A stretch of 64,000 bases of DNA. It comes from Lithodes maja (lineage: Eukaryota; Arthropoda; Malacostraca; Decapoda; Lithodidae). Location: contig JBAKBP010003110.1 in NCBI GenBank assembly GCA_037953745.1, positions 1-64,000 on the forward strand. Reading direction: 5' to 3'. The notes under the pieces were generated by a model. It did no database searches, was not told the origin of the DNA, and was given only the letters and a program-made list of their open reading frames with translations. The first letter of the stretch is position 1. The number at the start of each line of letters is the position of its first letter. Both the position numbers and the translations under genes were made by a program. This document shows positions 20,590-31,430 of the stretch, one piece after another.

Positions 20590-21211
20590 CCTAACAAGTG
20601 CGCATGGGGGTAATTGAAAACGTCCCCCTGTGCTGACGTATTTGAGGTGTTTCCGTCACTAAAATATTCATTGTACCATTAATAGCATTAATAATTATCC
20701 ATATGCGCCTATTATGGGTTGATTATAAAGGTATTAACCTGAAACAACATAAAACGAGTGAAAACAGCGTTTGGATGGTCAAAATCGGAGATATAGCCCG
20801 CGAGTTGTATAATGTATGGGTGAGGCAATCTGCTTTCCCGCCAATTTCCCCCAAGGCCACTGAGACACAGTCGATCGATACTCTCTCTCTCTCTCTCTCT
20901 TGCACTCGCTTGCCATCAGTGATGACAACACCCTGCTTGCAACTCGCTAATGTTAGCACGAAATATACCTCAGAATAAGGGAATAATAGGGAAAATAGGT
21001 GATAACTGAAGGAGAGGAGGAAAGTGGGGAAGGAGGGGAGGTAGAGGACTGAGATTTTGCATGGACCAGGGGCCAAACAAAATAAAAAATAAAAATATAT
21101 ATATTTTTTTTTTTTTCGATGTCAAAAGTTGATTTTTATTTTACTTACTCTCAAGAGTCTTCCCGCAGTCCGCCGGGGGAACTCTTTAAGAGTCTCCCCG
21201 CAGCTCCCGGG
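20590..21211 (-). mobile_element. Repeat family C, copy 3 (inverted)
   Basis: TTAA at 20586-20589 and 21212-21215 bounds 622 bp that is the reverse complement of 10294-10919. It includes the GA/CT microsatellite near 20880 and the same termini. The ORFs seen here are repeat-derived. Confidence 0.7.
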
Positions 21212-21227
21212 TTAACTATTAGAAAGA

Positions 21228-21345
21228 AAAAATCTGAATTAAAACCTAATTCAACATGTGATCTCATAAGTAGAAAACAACATTAAGTATATTGTACAGT
21301 ACTTGTGTGGCTAATGGATCTGTTACCAAAGATAGGTTACTACAC
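21228..21345 (+). repeat. Duplicated ~110-bp segment, copy 2
   Basis: Second copy of 20254-20364, lacking the family D insertion after GATAGGTTACTA. Confidence 0.6.
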
Positions 21346-21404
21346 TAATTGACCACTTGTGAATTTTGTGTTATAAGGAAGTTCAAGCTGTAGTCATCAA
21401 TTAA

Positions 21405-21470
21405 AATGTAAATATTTCAAAATAAACAAACCAAAACAGGGACGATACAATATAAAGGCAAAATATTTAA
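21405..21470 (+). repeat. Family K repeat fragment
   Basis: Reads AATTAAAATGTAAATATTTC then AAACCAAAACAGGGACGATA and AATATAAAGGC, matching the 5' part of family K copies at 35910 and 41995. Confidence 0.55.
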
Positions 21471-21525
21471 TTGAATCACCAGCAAAAATATAATTGTAGT
21501 GCTTACCGATAACTACATAAAATCA

Positions 21526-21913
21526 GAGTGAGAACTGAGCAATCTCTGCCATACCCATTAGCTTACTCTGACTGTTCCTTTTACTTATATATTTTCTAGA
21601 TCTCGAGTGACGGCGTCTCTTCCGTGGATTGACCTCCCAATCTACCAAGATTGGAAGCCAAAGCGTCACACTTTTCCCTGGCCCCTCAACTTTCTCTTCA
21701 TAATTGCTGAGGGGCACAGGGCCCTGGGTGGGGCTTTGGTTTCCCGGGCATTTGCGCACCCTCCTCAGCTCCCCGCCATGGAGTGGCTTCGGTCACCCAG
21801 GCTTTATTGTGGTCGGCAGGGAGGGTTCTGTGGGGGCGCTCGGTTATGGCCTTGGCCGTGCTCGGGGCCTTGGGGCTGTTCGGCCAGGCAGCTTGGGGAA
21901 CAACAACAACAAC
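21526..21913 (+). mobile_element. SINE-S copy 2
   Basis: Flanked by a 15-bp duplication AACTACATAAAATCA (21511-21525 and 21914-21928). It is 5'-truncated relative to copies 3 and 4, and ends with the LINE-B-like tail and (AAC)n. Confidence 0.85.
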
Positions 21914-21974
21914 AACTACATAAAATCATATTCAGCAAATGTATAATCCATCACAAACTCAAATAAGTAAATCT

Positions 21975-22060
21975 ATTTATAAACTCAGGCACATTCCATT
22001 TTTTTTTTTTTTGTTAGCTGGGGGTGACCGACTCGAGACAGAGCCAATAATTATAACTTC
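21975..22060 (-). repeat. LINE 3'UTR fragment
   Basis: Plus strand CTCAGGCACATTCC, poly-T, then GCTGGGGGTGACCGACTCGA and GACAGAGCC. This is the same 3'UTR family as 11025, 30618 and 47970. Confidence 0.45.
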
Positions 22061-22274
22061 TGCTAAATATAAAAGTCAACAGCTCTTAACTTCCATATAG
22101 CACAAAACTCGCAAATGGTCAATTGTTATGCATCACGAAGAGTAGTATATTATAGTGGGTTCAAATTTACTTGGCAGTTTAAACCATACTTCTCCTCGCA
22201 GTCCATCCTGCATGATCTAGGATATACAAAGGCAGTGTCATGGAAATTTATGTTTCACTGTTCGATTTTTCCAG

Positions 22275-24115
22275 TCGCTTCCCACTTGTCTCGTCTTTAC
22301 CCTCAGTTGGAAGGTGTCCCTCAGGGTTGTGTCCTGAGTACCGTCCTTTTTCTCATTGCTATCAACGGTATCGTGTCTTCTCTTCCTGTCGGGGTTCGGT
22401 CTTCCTTGTATGTCGACGACTTTGCGATTTACGCAGCCGACTCCGATATTGCTGCTTTACGTCTTTTTATCCAATCCGCTATTCTGGCTGTTTCTTCATG
22501 GGCAACCCGCCACGGGTTCCGTTTTTCCACCTCCAAATCCTGCGCGATGTCCTTTACTCGTTGCCATTCTATTCCTCATCCTCCTCTTACTCTTTATGGT
22601 ACTGCCCTCCCTTATCGTTCCTCTACTACTTTTTTGGGTCTTACTTTTGATTCTCGTCTTAATTGGTCCGCACATGTTTCTTCTCTCAAGGTTGCTGCCT
22701 TACTCCGCCTCCGCCTTCTTCAGTCCTTGTCCCACCTCACTTGGGGTGCTGATCGAGCGCTTCTTCTTCGGCTTCATACGGTTCTTGTCCTCTCTAAGTT
22801 GGATTATGGCTGTCGAGTTTACTCTTCAGCCTCTGATTCTGTTCTCCGTGCTCTTGATTCTGTTCATCACTCTGGTCTTCGTCTTGCCCTTGGTGCTTTT
22901 CGTTCCTCTCCTGTTGAAAGCCTCTATGCTGAGTCTGGTTTCCCTTCTCTTTATCGCCGTCGGGCTCTCCTGTCCCTTCGTTCTTACGCTCGCCTTCAAC
23001 AATTCCCATCTTCACATCTTTCCCTTCCCCCTTCGGTCGTTGCTACTTTTTCGTCTCACCCCCGTCTTGGTTCTCCGTTTTCTGTCCGCATGCTCTCGCT
23101 GCTCGCATCGTGCTCTTTCCCTGTTTCTAACGTCCTCCCTTTTCGCTTTTGCTCTTTTCCCCCCTGGCTTTTCCCTCGTCCTTCGGTTTGCCCTTCCATC
23201 CTTCCTTGTTCCACGTCCTCTACTTCTCCCCTCGTTCTTCGGTCTCGTTTCTTAGATCACCTCTCTCTTCACGCTACAACCACTCCTGTGTTTACTGATG
23301 GCTCCAAGACGTCGGTAGGCGTGGGGTTTGCCGTCCTTTTTCCCACTTGCTCGTATCAATATTCTTTACCTCCCGTTGCCAGTATATTAACTGCTGAACT
23401 TTATGCTATTTTTATTGCCCTCCGTTTTATGTGTTCCTTCCCCTCCTCGTCCTTTACTTTGTTCTCTGATTCTCTCAGTGCTCTACTTCTCTTACAGTCC
23501 TCCCCTGCTCTCCACCCTTTAGTTCTTTCCATTCAGGAATGGCTTTTCCGCCTTTCCGTCCGCAAAAAGCTTGTTCGTTTTTGCTGGGTTCCCAGTCACG
23601 TTGGCGTTTGCGGTAATGAGCGGGTTGATTGCCTTGCTCGTTCTGCTGCCGTGCGGGGTACCCGCTCCTCACTTGCTGTCCCGGCCTCTGATTTCTTCCC
23701 TGCCTTGTCCAGGTTTCTTTGGTCGAGGTGGCAGACTCAGTGGTCCGCTCTCTCCGTTAATAAACTTCGTTCTGTCAAACCGTCCGTTTCTGGGTGGTCT
23801 GATCCCTCCCACCGTAATCGCCGTTGGGAGACGGCTTTGGCCCGTCTCCGCATTGGCCACACCAGACTTACCCATTCGTTTTTAATGTCCCGTTCTCCTC
23901 CGACTCTTTGCTCGCGCTGTACCGTTCAGCTTTCTGTCTCCCATCTTTTCCTCGATTGCCCCTTATTTTCCGTTGCCCGCACGCGTTTCTTCCCTTTTCT
24001 GGCTTTCCTCCGCCGGCCGCCATGTCTTGCAGATTTTCTTTCTGAATCTCCCTCGTTTTCTATCTCCCGTATTATGTCCTTCCTTCATCATGTTCGAGTT
24101 CTCGATGATATTTAG
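22275..24115 (+). CDS. I-type LINE ORF2 C-terminal part (RT palm to RNase H)
   Basis: Open from the insertion junction to the TAG ending at 24115, encoding ~613 residues of element protein. It has GVPQGCVLSTVLF, SLYVDDFAIY, then RNase H (VFTDGSKTS, LTAELYAIF, SDSLSAL, WVPSHVGVCGNERVD) and the C-terminal Cys/His region. An ATG-started frame begins upstream at 22115 in unrelated flank (~53 residues), which is chance. RT motifs 1-3 and the endonuclease are absent, so it cannot retrotranspose alone. Being free of stops shows youth, not function. Confidence 0.85.
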
Positions 24116-24196
24116 TTAACTTCCTTCCCGTCTTTACCTATTTCGTGCCATATGGCCTTTGTCGCCTGGTGCGTTGACTTCATTAATGTAATGTAA
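22275..24196 (+). mobile_element. I-type LINE, 5'-truncated copy
   Basis: Flanked by a perfect 16-bp duplication TGTTCGATTTTTCCAG (22259-22274 and 24197-24212). It begins inside the RT domain and ends with the same TAATG tail as 12543-20066. Few differences from that copy are seen, so both are recent. Confidence 0.92.
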
Positions 24197-24308
24197 TGTT
24201 CGATTTTTCCAGACACTCGGTGTACCACCGCCAACCATAATTATTTTCATTCATATTCATACTTTGGGGATAGGAATGTTGCTGCCAACTTTATTTGAAC
24301 AAGGTATA

Positions 24309-24515
24309 AAACCGCTGTCACATGAGCGCTTTTCAATTTTCCACGAGCAAGTTTTTTCTCGTATTATTTGGGGATTTTTTCGCACTGGTATCGGTAGCTT
24401 AATTGAAGGTAGTATATGTTAGGCGGCTAAATTCTGATTAAAGTGTAATTTGTTAAGCTTCCAGACCATAATTGCCCGTAAAAATTGCTCAAAAAAGGAC
24501 TCGTGTGACACCAGC
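24309..24515. mobile_element. MITE related to family B
   Basis: Starts AACCGCTGTCACATGAGCGC and ends GGACTCGTGTGACACCAGC before TTAA. This is an inverted-repeat pattern like family B (CCGGTATCACACGAGCGC). Confidence 0.55.
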
Positions 24516-24570
24516 TTAATACAGATACAGTACTCTTTGACAGTTAATTACAATGTACAGGCAGTACAGC

Positions 24571-25730
24571 CAGGGGCGTAACTCCCGGGGGGGACAGGGG
24601 GGGACATGTCCCCCCCAAAGTTTGAGTCAGCGGGGACACAGTATACTTTGTCCCCCCCCCCCCCCCCAATAAAATACAAATATTATGATTAAATATCACG
24701 CTTCTACAAAGACTGTTAGAGCAAGGAAAATAGAGTTGTTACACCTTTGAAACTGACAAACTGTGTCCCCCAATAGATAATAAATATTATGATAAAATAT
24801 TAATTATATCACCGTTATCACGCTTCTAAGTTCTAAAATATCAGAGCACGGAAAATAGAGTTGTTACCCCTTAAAAGTTAAAACTGTTCGGAAGTTTTCT
24901 TTTAACCTCTGAACAAAATGTATGTAGAGTTTGTAGGAACATAGTTAATCATTAATTATATTATAAAGTATCGTGAATATTTATTCATTATATATTTAAT
25001 TACTATAATTATCTATGAAAATGAAAGATTAATTTATTTCTGCAATTTTTTTCGTTCTTGAATGCGGCATGCCAAACGTTTCATTGTTTACATAATACAA
25101 ATGAGCAGTCTCCTCAGCAAAAGACAGAAGGGTGTGAATAGGCCTAGTTATTTTTATTATTACTATTTTAGGGTTTTGTGTGCAATGTACTCTGGATGTG
25201 GCTCCTCTGATTACTGCACAGGCATTATATAAGCAGGAATGTGGCATTTTGTAGTAGTTTGATGCATTGTAAGGAAGTTAGGGGACTGAAAATTTACCTC
25301 AAAACTACAGTTGGGCAAAGTTAAAGAAGTGAAGATTTTAAAGTAAACGAATACATACTGGTAGCCTATGATCGGTATCAATTTAATGGAATGGACCTAC
25401 ATCAAACTATGGACAATGTTAGCCAACCGCTCGCATGGATATCATGCGTTTTTCTTACATTAACCAATGACCACCTAACTTAACCTAACTTCCAGATTTC
25501 CCTATTTGATTTATTTTTCAAAAATTACCGGCAGCAAAATTACTGTTAAAAACTAAATAAAAACACACTCCAAATAGCCCTCACAATGCTCCTAAAATGA
25601 GCTCAAATTTCAAAAAAATTCGGGGGGGGGGGCTCACAGCGCCCCCCCAGACCCCCCAGCTGAACAGCTCGCTTCGCTCGCCTACCACTACATTATCCCC
25701 CCCAACTTTTGGGAGCCAGTTACGCCCCTG
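24571..25730. mobile_element. Non-autonomous hAT element
   Basis: An exact 8-bp duplication AGTACAGC lies at 24563-24570 and 25731-25738. Termini are CAGGGGCGTAACTCCC and its inverse ...CAGTTACGCCCCTG, the classic CAGGGGCG hAT end. The 1160-bp interior is AT-rich with C and G runs near the ends and no transposase frame. Confidence 0.9.
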
Positions 25731-25795
25731 AGTACAGCTTTAGTGAGAGACTTGGCCTGTATACTTAGATAAACCCCATTATTGTTGGTGGTATA

Positions 25796-26002
25796 GGTAG
25801 CACCAACCAACTTGACAATAATCTTTACCCCTTACCCTCTTATAACTCAAAATGAATGAAAGCAATCAGGCTGATATTTGTATCATTTGGGAAGAGTCTA
25901 CCAGGAAATAGGTGTGGATATTTACAGCCAGTTTGCTCTAGGTCCTTTTAAGTTACAGAGAGGTCAGGGATCAAGATTATTGTCAAGTTCGTTGGCGCTA
26001 CC
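25796..26002. mobile_element. MITE family D, copy 3
   Basis: Starts GGTAGCACCAACCAACTTGA and ends TCAAGTTCGTTGGCGCTACC, near-perfect inverted ends. Flanks suggest a TA-containing target. Confidence 0.75.
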
Positions 26003-26168
26003 TTACTAATTACAGTACTATACATGTACGGTACTGTTGTTTTTGCATTCTGAGCTAGTTAATTACTCTTGTTGTCATTGAGAAGCTGTGGGAGATTATT
26101 ACAGTACTGTACTCTTATTGCGATTACAACAACTAGCGTAGTATATTGGCTAGCTAGGAAACAGTTAA

Positions 26169-26828
26169 CCCTTCCGCCTCGGCAGTCTTCTTACGCTCCG
26201 TACCCGCGATATCGGCGCGTGTTGGGTGTTATGGCCATATTTTCTTTACCCTCGGAATCTGGGGGGCCTCATACGAGGCAAAAAAAAAAAAAAAAAAGTT
26301 TGGCAGGAATCCGGGAGGCCTCATAAGTCTCGAATGAGGTGCTAAATATCGATGCTAAAATCATCATAACTCTGCAACCACGCATCGTAGCAATTCAAAT
26401 TAAAACCACTTGAAATTAATTTCTTTTAATTCAAATTAATTTCTTTTAATTCGGATTAATTTATTTTAATTTGAAATTCATTTATTTTAATTTGAAATTC
26501 ATCTTTCATTTGAAATTAATGTATTTTAATTTGAAATTGTTTTCATTTGAAATTAAATTATTTTCATTTGAAATTAATTTATAATTTGAATTTCAAGTTC
26601 AGTTAATTTCGCTGAGTCTTTATTTCGCTGAGTCTTTATTTCGCGCTGTCCTTATTTGAAGTTCAGTTAATTTGAAGTTGTTTTAATTTGAATTGCTACG
26701 ATGCGTGGTTGCAGAGTTATGATTTTAGCGGCTCTTTTTAGCACCTCATTCGAGACTCTTATGAGGCCTCCCGGATTCCTGCCAAATGTTTTGTTTTGCC
26801 TCATATGAGGCCTCCCGGATTCCGAGGG
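26169..26828. mobile_element. Foldback element with long inverted arms
   Basis: The left arm (26249-26400: CCTCGGAATCTGGGGGGCCT, CTCGAATGAGGTGCTAA, ATCATAACTCTGCAACCACG) is repeated inverted at 26690-26828. The right end lies before TTAA (26829-26832); a TTAA also lies at 26165-26168. The arms would form a ~140-bp hairpin. Confidence 0.75.
26395..26690. repeat. Degenerate tandem repeat in foldback loop
   Basis: Repeats of an ATTTGAAATTAATTTATTTT-like unit, plus a short direct repeat of TTTCGCTGAGTCTTTA near 26609-26640. It fills the loop between the foldback arms. Confidence 0.7.
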
Positions 26829-26832
26829 TTAA

Positions 26833-27290
26833 TAGCTAACCAATGGTAATAGGTATAAAGATAAGCTTAATTGGAAATTGAAGTACATACCGTACTGTTA
26901 TATTGATCCTGGTATTGACCGGACATCGCTATGTCGTCGGGTTGTAGTGTTACGCGGTCGTGAATATTACCCGCGCGGGAGTATATGAGGCATACCGAGG
27001 TCCACGGTGGAAGTTCGGTGTGGCGTATAAGAGGACAACCGAAGTGCGGAGGTTGAACTTTAGCAAATTAATAGTTACCACCAACAATGAAATGGTTAGT
27101 CTAGAAATACGGGTCTTAATCCTTTCTGGTGTCACAAATATGTTCATGTACCTGTACCTGTAACTGCATTAATGATTTATGATTTTGCAAATCTGTGAAT
27201 AAGAATATATTTATGAGTAAAACACAATGTGTTTGTGATATTGTGATGCACAAGTGCACTTGTTCAATAATGCCAAAAATGACCTATAAT
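26833..27290. other. No recognised feature
   Basis: A moderately GC-rich block (about 26920-27060) contains small opposed ORFs (26950-27163), but neither looks conserved and no repeat relation is seen within the window. The rest is AT-rich. Confidence 0.4.
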
Positions 27291-27302
27291 AACTGCAAGT
27301 AG

Positions 27303-27826
27303 GGCGGGTGCCAAACCCCAAAAGGGGTTGAAATAGGGGAGCTATCCCCCCGCCAAAGGCGGCTTTCTAGGGCTTTTCCTAGCTGATGCCGAGAGGATTG
27401 GGTTCTAGTCATGTGGTGATGGGCTGGTCTATCAGAGTGAGAACTGAGCGATCTCTGCCATACCCATAGCTTACTCTGACTGTTCCTTTTACTTATATAT
27501 TTTCTAGATCTCAAGTGACGGCGTCTCTTCCGTGGATTGACCTTCCAATCTACCAAGATGGGAAGCCAAAGTGTCACATTTTTCCTTTGCCCCTCAACTT
27601 TCTCTTCATAATTGCTGAGGGGCACAGGGCCCTGGGTGGGGCTTTGGTTTCCCGGGCGTTTCCGCACCCTCCTCAGCTTTCCGCCATGGTGTGGCTTCGG
27701 TCACCCAGGCTTTATTGTGGTCGGCAGGGAGGGTTCTGTGGGGGCGCTCGGTAATGGCCTTGGCCTTGCTCGGGGCCTTGGGGCTGTTCGGCCAGGCAGC
27801 TTGGGGAACAACAACACAACAACAAC
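27303..27826 (+). mobile_element. SINE-S copy 3 (longest)
   Basis: Flanked by a 12-bp duplication AACTGCAAGTAG (27291-27302 and 27827-27838). It has ~120 bp at the 5' end that other copies lack, with two short hairpins (CAAACCCCAAAAGGGGTTG and CCGCCAAAGGCGG). The common body and LINE-B-like tail with (AAC)n follow. No tRNA, 5S or 7SL head is recognised. Confidence 0.85.
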
Positions 27827-28091
27827 AACTGCAAGTAGTTAAGAGTGCTACTTCGCTACTATATGTAGTTAGATTCTAGAATATATTTTATACTGACTAT
27901 ACTCTTGTTATAATAGTAAACATTTCATTATCACAGTTTTAAAGCATTGTTCTGTACTGGACAAACCAGTATCCAGTCATATAATGAAATACTACCGGTA
28001 TGAATCACATTGCTACAAAAAATAAATGATTTCCAGACCCTACTACACTTAACTCCCATACATACTGTACATTCATACAATGGTATAGTCC

Positions 28092-28509
28092 ATGATGATG
28101 GGCTGGTCTATCAGAGTGAGAACTGAGCGATCTCTGCCATACCCATAGCTTACTCTGACTGTTCCTTTTACTTACATATTTTCTAGATCTCAAGTGACGG
28201 CGTCTCTTCCGTGGATTGACCTCCCAATCTACCAAGATTGGAAGCCAAAGCGTCACATTTTTCCTTTGCCTCTCAGCTTTTTCTTCATAATTGCTGAGGG
28301 GCACAGGGCCCTGGGTGGGGCTTTGGTTTCCCGGGCGTTTCCTCACCCTCCTCAGCTCCCCGCCATGGAGTGGCTTCGGTCACCCAGGCTTTATTGTGGT
28401 CGGCAGGGAGGGTTCTGTGGGGGCGCTCGGTTATGGCCTTGGCCTTGCTCGGGGCCTTGGGGCTGTTCGGTCAGGCAGCTTGAGGAACAACAACAACAAC
28501 AACAACAAC
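28092..28509 (+). mobile_element. SINE-S copy 4
   Basis: Flanked by a 12-bp duplication ATGGTATAGTCC (28080-28091 and 28510-28521). It starts ATGATGATGGGCTGGTCTAT and ends with GGCTGTTCGG..GGCAGCTTGAGG and (AAC)n. Confidence 0.85.
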
Positions 28510-28632
28510 ATGGTATAGTCCTTTCCCACTACAGTACATAGTAATGGCTTAGACCAAGTTACCTTTCGGCAGTTGGACTGGACTACAATAAAGTCCTGCC
28601 ACAACACTACCTCCAACATGATGTCCACTGAC

Positions 28633-28960
28633 ATCACTGTTGTTGTTGTTGTTGTTGTAGTAGTTCCCCAGACTGTCTGGCCAAGCAGTCCCGAGTCCGG
28701 TTGACCGAAGCCGCGCCAGATGCTCAGGCCTCCAAAGGGGGGCCAGGGAGAGATGATATCTGTCTCTAAGAGGGCAGCGGGGGAGGGGATCACCAGCCCA
28801 CGGGCTTGCACCCCCGGGCTAATGCCCCACCGTACGCAGCCCCCCTTGCAGTGCCACCCAAGCGGGCGATCTCGCCATCACCTAGTAGACTAGAAACGGC
28901 TAAGGTAGGGTAGAGAATGCCAAACCTCACTCTGGATAGGATCAGCCTGTTGGCATAATG
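28633..28960 (-). mobile_element. SINE-S-related element (minus, diverged)
   Basis: Starts on plus with GTT repeats then TAGTTCCCCAGACTGTCTGG, the inverse of a LINE-B-type tail. The body differs from SINE-S (GGGCAGCGGGGGAGGGGATC, CAAGCGGGCGATCTCGCC). Its far end, AGAATGCCAAACCTCACTCT, recurs near 30810 and 51345. Could be another SINE or LINE subfamily using the same tail. Confidence 0.5.
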
Positions 28961-29144
28961 CTAACAGTGCTTCAACATGAATCAACAAAGTCCCCTTACA
29001 GCATCTATCTGTATCACACCAGTCTGAACATTGCCATAACAAGACTATTATACTTTAAATGATGAATGTTGTTCAGACTTTCGCCATTCATTCACCCTTT
29101 AGTCGCCTAGTACGACACATAGTAGAACACAAGAATATTCTTTC

Positions 29145-29340
29145 TTCCTCTACTAAATGTGAGGGCCCCCTTACCCTCACAGCTTCCTCTACTAAATGTG
29201 AGGGCCCCCTTACCCTCACAGTTTCCTCTACTAAATGTGAGGGCCCCCTTACCCTCACAGCTTCCTCTACTAAATGTGAGGGCCCCCTTACCCTCACAGC
29301 TTCCTCTACTAAATGTGAGGGCCCCCTTACCCTCACAGCT
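29145..29340 (+). repeat. 39-bp minisatellite, five copies
   Basis: Unit TTCCTCTACTAAATGTGAGG then GCCCCCTTACCCTCACAGC, nearly identical in all copies. Each holds an inverted repeat TGTGAGGG/CCCTCACA that can form a hairpin. 39 is a multiple of three, so reading frames stay open on both strands; the ORFs are by-products. Confidence 0.9.
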
Positions 29341-30199
29341 TTTATTCTGTTCAATGTATCTATTACCAAGATCCTATTACCTCTTACCTATATCAACAAA
29401 CATAATAAATTGCTCTCCAAAACTTACGTAAGTTTCATGGAGGTTTACCTGACTTATATGTCATTATATTGTACTGTATTTCAAATTTGCTATTCCAACG
29501 GTATTTTGGTTTCAAGTTAGAACAGCCACACTCCAATGGTCACAAACAGAACAGCTATACAGTAGATTAAAAAATGTCCAGTTTCAAATTCTAAAACACC
29601 TAACCAAACCTAATTTAGTCTAACCATACTCAACCTAACTGAACCTAAACTAGCCTAGGTCATTTAGCAGTGTGGCTGTTTATACCTACCGTACTTCAAG
29701 GTATTTCCCCCCCTACCAATTTTCCAACAAACTGCTCCACTTTCCCTTCTTGTGTAAAATAAATAGTAGATTAACCTTTCAAGACCCATCACTCATCTCA
29801 ATCTCACATATTCTATCAAATAAATATATATCCTTACCATATCAAAATCATCTGAAAATTGTGTTCATGTATTCCATCAAACTACCTCCCTTAATATCCA
29901 ATCTTTTGCATATAGTACTTCGCTATTGCTGTCTCCACCTATAAAGCAAAGTTCACTTACTACCGTCACAGAACTTGAACTTGACAACAGAGGCATCCCA
30001 AATCAGGGTCGCCTGGAACGCTGCCATTTAGGACGTAACACTGAAACCACACTCTCTGTGGATCAAACGGTCTTCAAACTTGTATGTATGTACAGAAACC
30101 TTTGTCAACAGTACAGACCTTGATTACTCAATTACTTTGCAGTGTTGTAGGATTTGGTTTTTACACCATGCCTGAAAGGGGGGTTATGGAGCTCTAATC

Positions 30200-30435
30200 T
30201 TACTTTCAACCATCTTGACAATTTTACCAACACATCTAAACTTAGTTTGATGCTGAAATAGCCTCCCAAAAATCTGCACCCAGGGCGGGAATCGAACACA
30301 GGACCCTTGGGTTACGAGGCAGACACGTTACCACGAGACTAATAAAGGTACCTCACTTAGCCTGGTAGTCAAAGTGTATTTCCGCATCTCTTTCAGTTTA
30401 CGTTAACCTATTTTCACTGACTTTACAGTGTTATA
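30200..30435 (-). mobile_element. SINE-M copy 1 (tRNA-Met-like, minus)
   Basis: On minus a tRNA-like block reads GTCTCGTGGTAACGTGTCTG, CCTCGTAACCCAAGGGTCC and B-box GTTCGATTCC. About 235 bp matches 46420-46655. The 46.5-kb copy keeps CAT in the anticodon position (CCTCATAACC); here it is CGT. Position inside a longer repeat marks it as a SINE, not a tRNA gene. Confidence 0.65.
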
Positions 30436-30617
30436 TAGAGCAATGTGTGTAGGGTAGAGTAGCCAGTACATACACGGTGGTCCATTTAGTATGTCATATC
30501 CATAAATATAATAACCTCCTAAAATTAGTACAATATTGTGATTAGTAAAAATAGTGTCAAAATGTAGAACAGTGAAGGTACATTATGATGCTAAATTTAA
30601 ATGTATGTGTACTGTAT

Positions 30618-30845
30618 ATACTCAGGCACATACCCCATTGCTGGGGATGGCTGACAGAGACAGAGCCCGAATAGAAACAACATTTAAAGTTCCTATTCTC
30701 AGGGTCCGGGACCACTTTCACGTTCCCTCGCCCCTTTCTCTCATTGAGTAGGAATTATTATAAAGTAGGACAGTAATAGAGACAGACAGAAACAGATAAA
30801 ATTAGGTAGAGGATGCCAAACCTCACTCTGGATAGGACCAGCCCT
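30618..30845 (-). repeat. LINE 3'UTR fragment and shared satellite-like end
   Basis: CTCAGGCACATACCCCATTG, GACAGAGCCCGAATAGAAAC and CGTTCCCTCGCCCCTTTCTC match 47970-48110. The AGGATGCCAAACCTCACTCT block at 30808 matches 28920 and 51345. Confidence 0.45.
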
Positions 30846-31426
30846 CACCCAAATTTAAATATAACTAATTTTTGTGTGAGGGAACTATATTTACTGGATA
30901 CTGCATACTACTTGGAAGACAGCTTACAAACAGGTTAATGTATTTACCAAGACCCTGAGTATGATAACAGCAGGGCAATCCTATTAAACACAATAGTATG
31001 TTCTCTTGGTTTCTGCAAGCTTTCTCAGAGTGCTGTGTACAGAATTATTGCACAGAATGCATTGTTTACCAAATAATAGTGTATGAACCTTACAATACAT
31101 AGTACTAGAATGCCATAATTTCATCAGTTGTTATTTTGTTTTATATATTTATATATGAAGTGTGTGCATTGATTGCATTATACTAATAACCAATCTATAT
31201 TAATCTTTAATTAACTTTGAACACATTGGATGTTGCTGTAGAATATGGTACTTATCCAGAGTATATATTCAAAATATTGCTGTTAATATTTATTCTAAAC
31301 ACCTTATATCTTAATCTAGATACTGGTCTAATGGATATCTAAAAGTGTCATGTGACTAATGTGTTAACAATACATTTATTAACAAGCCTTAACTGTACTA
31401 ATGTATCAGAGTAAATACTGTAACAA
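30846..31426. other. AT-rich DNA, no feature seen
   Basis: No open frames, inverted ends or repeat similarity to the rest of the window. Confidence 0.4.
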
Positions 31427-31430
31427 TTAA

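Noticed and set aside
22115..22274. N-terminal part of the 666-residue ORF at 22115-24115
   Set aside because: Upstream of the target duplication it is unrelated flank; only 22275 onward is element sequence.
29059..29520. 153-residue repeat protein gene
   Set aside because: Created by the 39-bp minisatellite; open on both strands with no start context or flanking exon signs.
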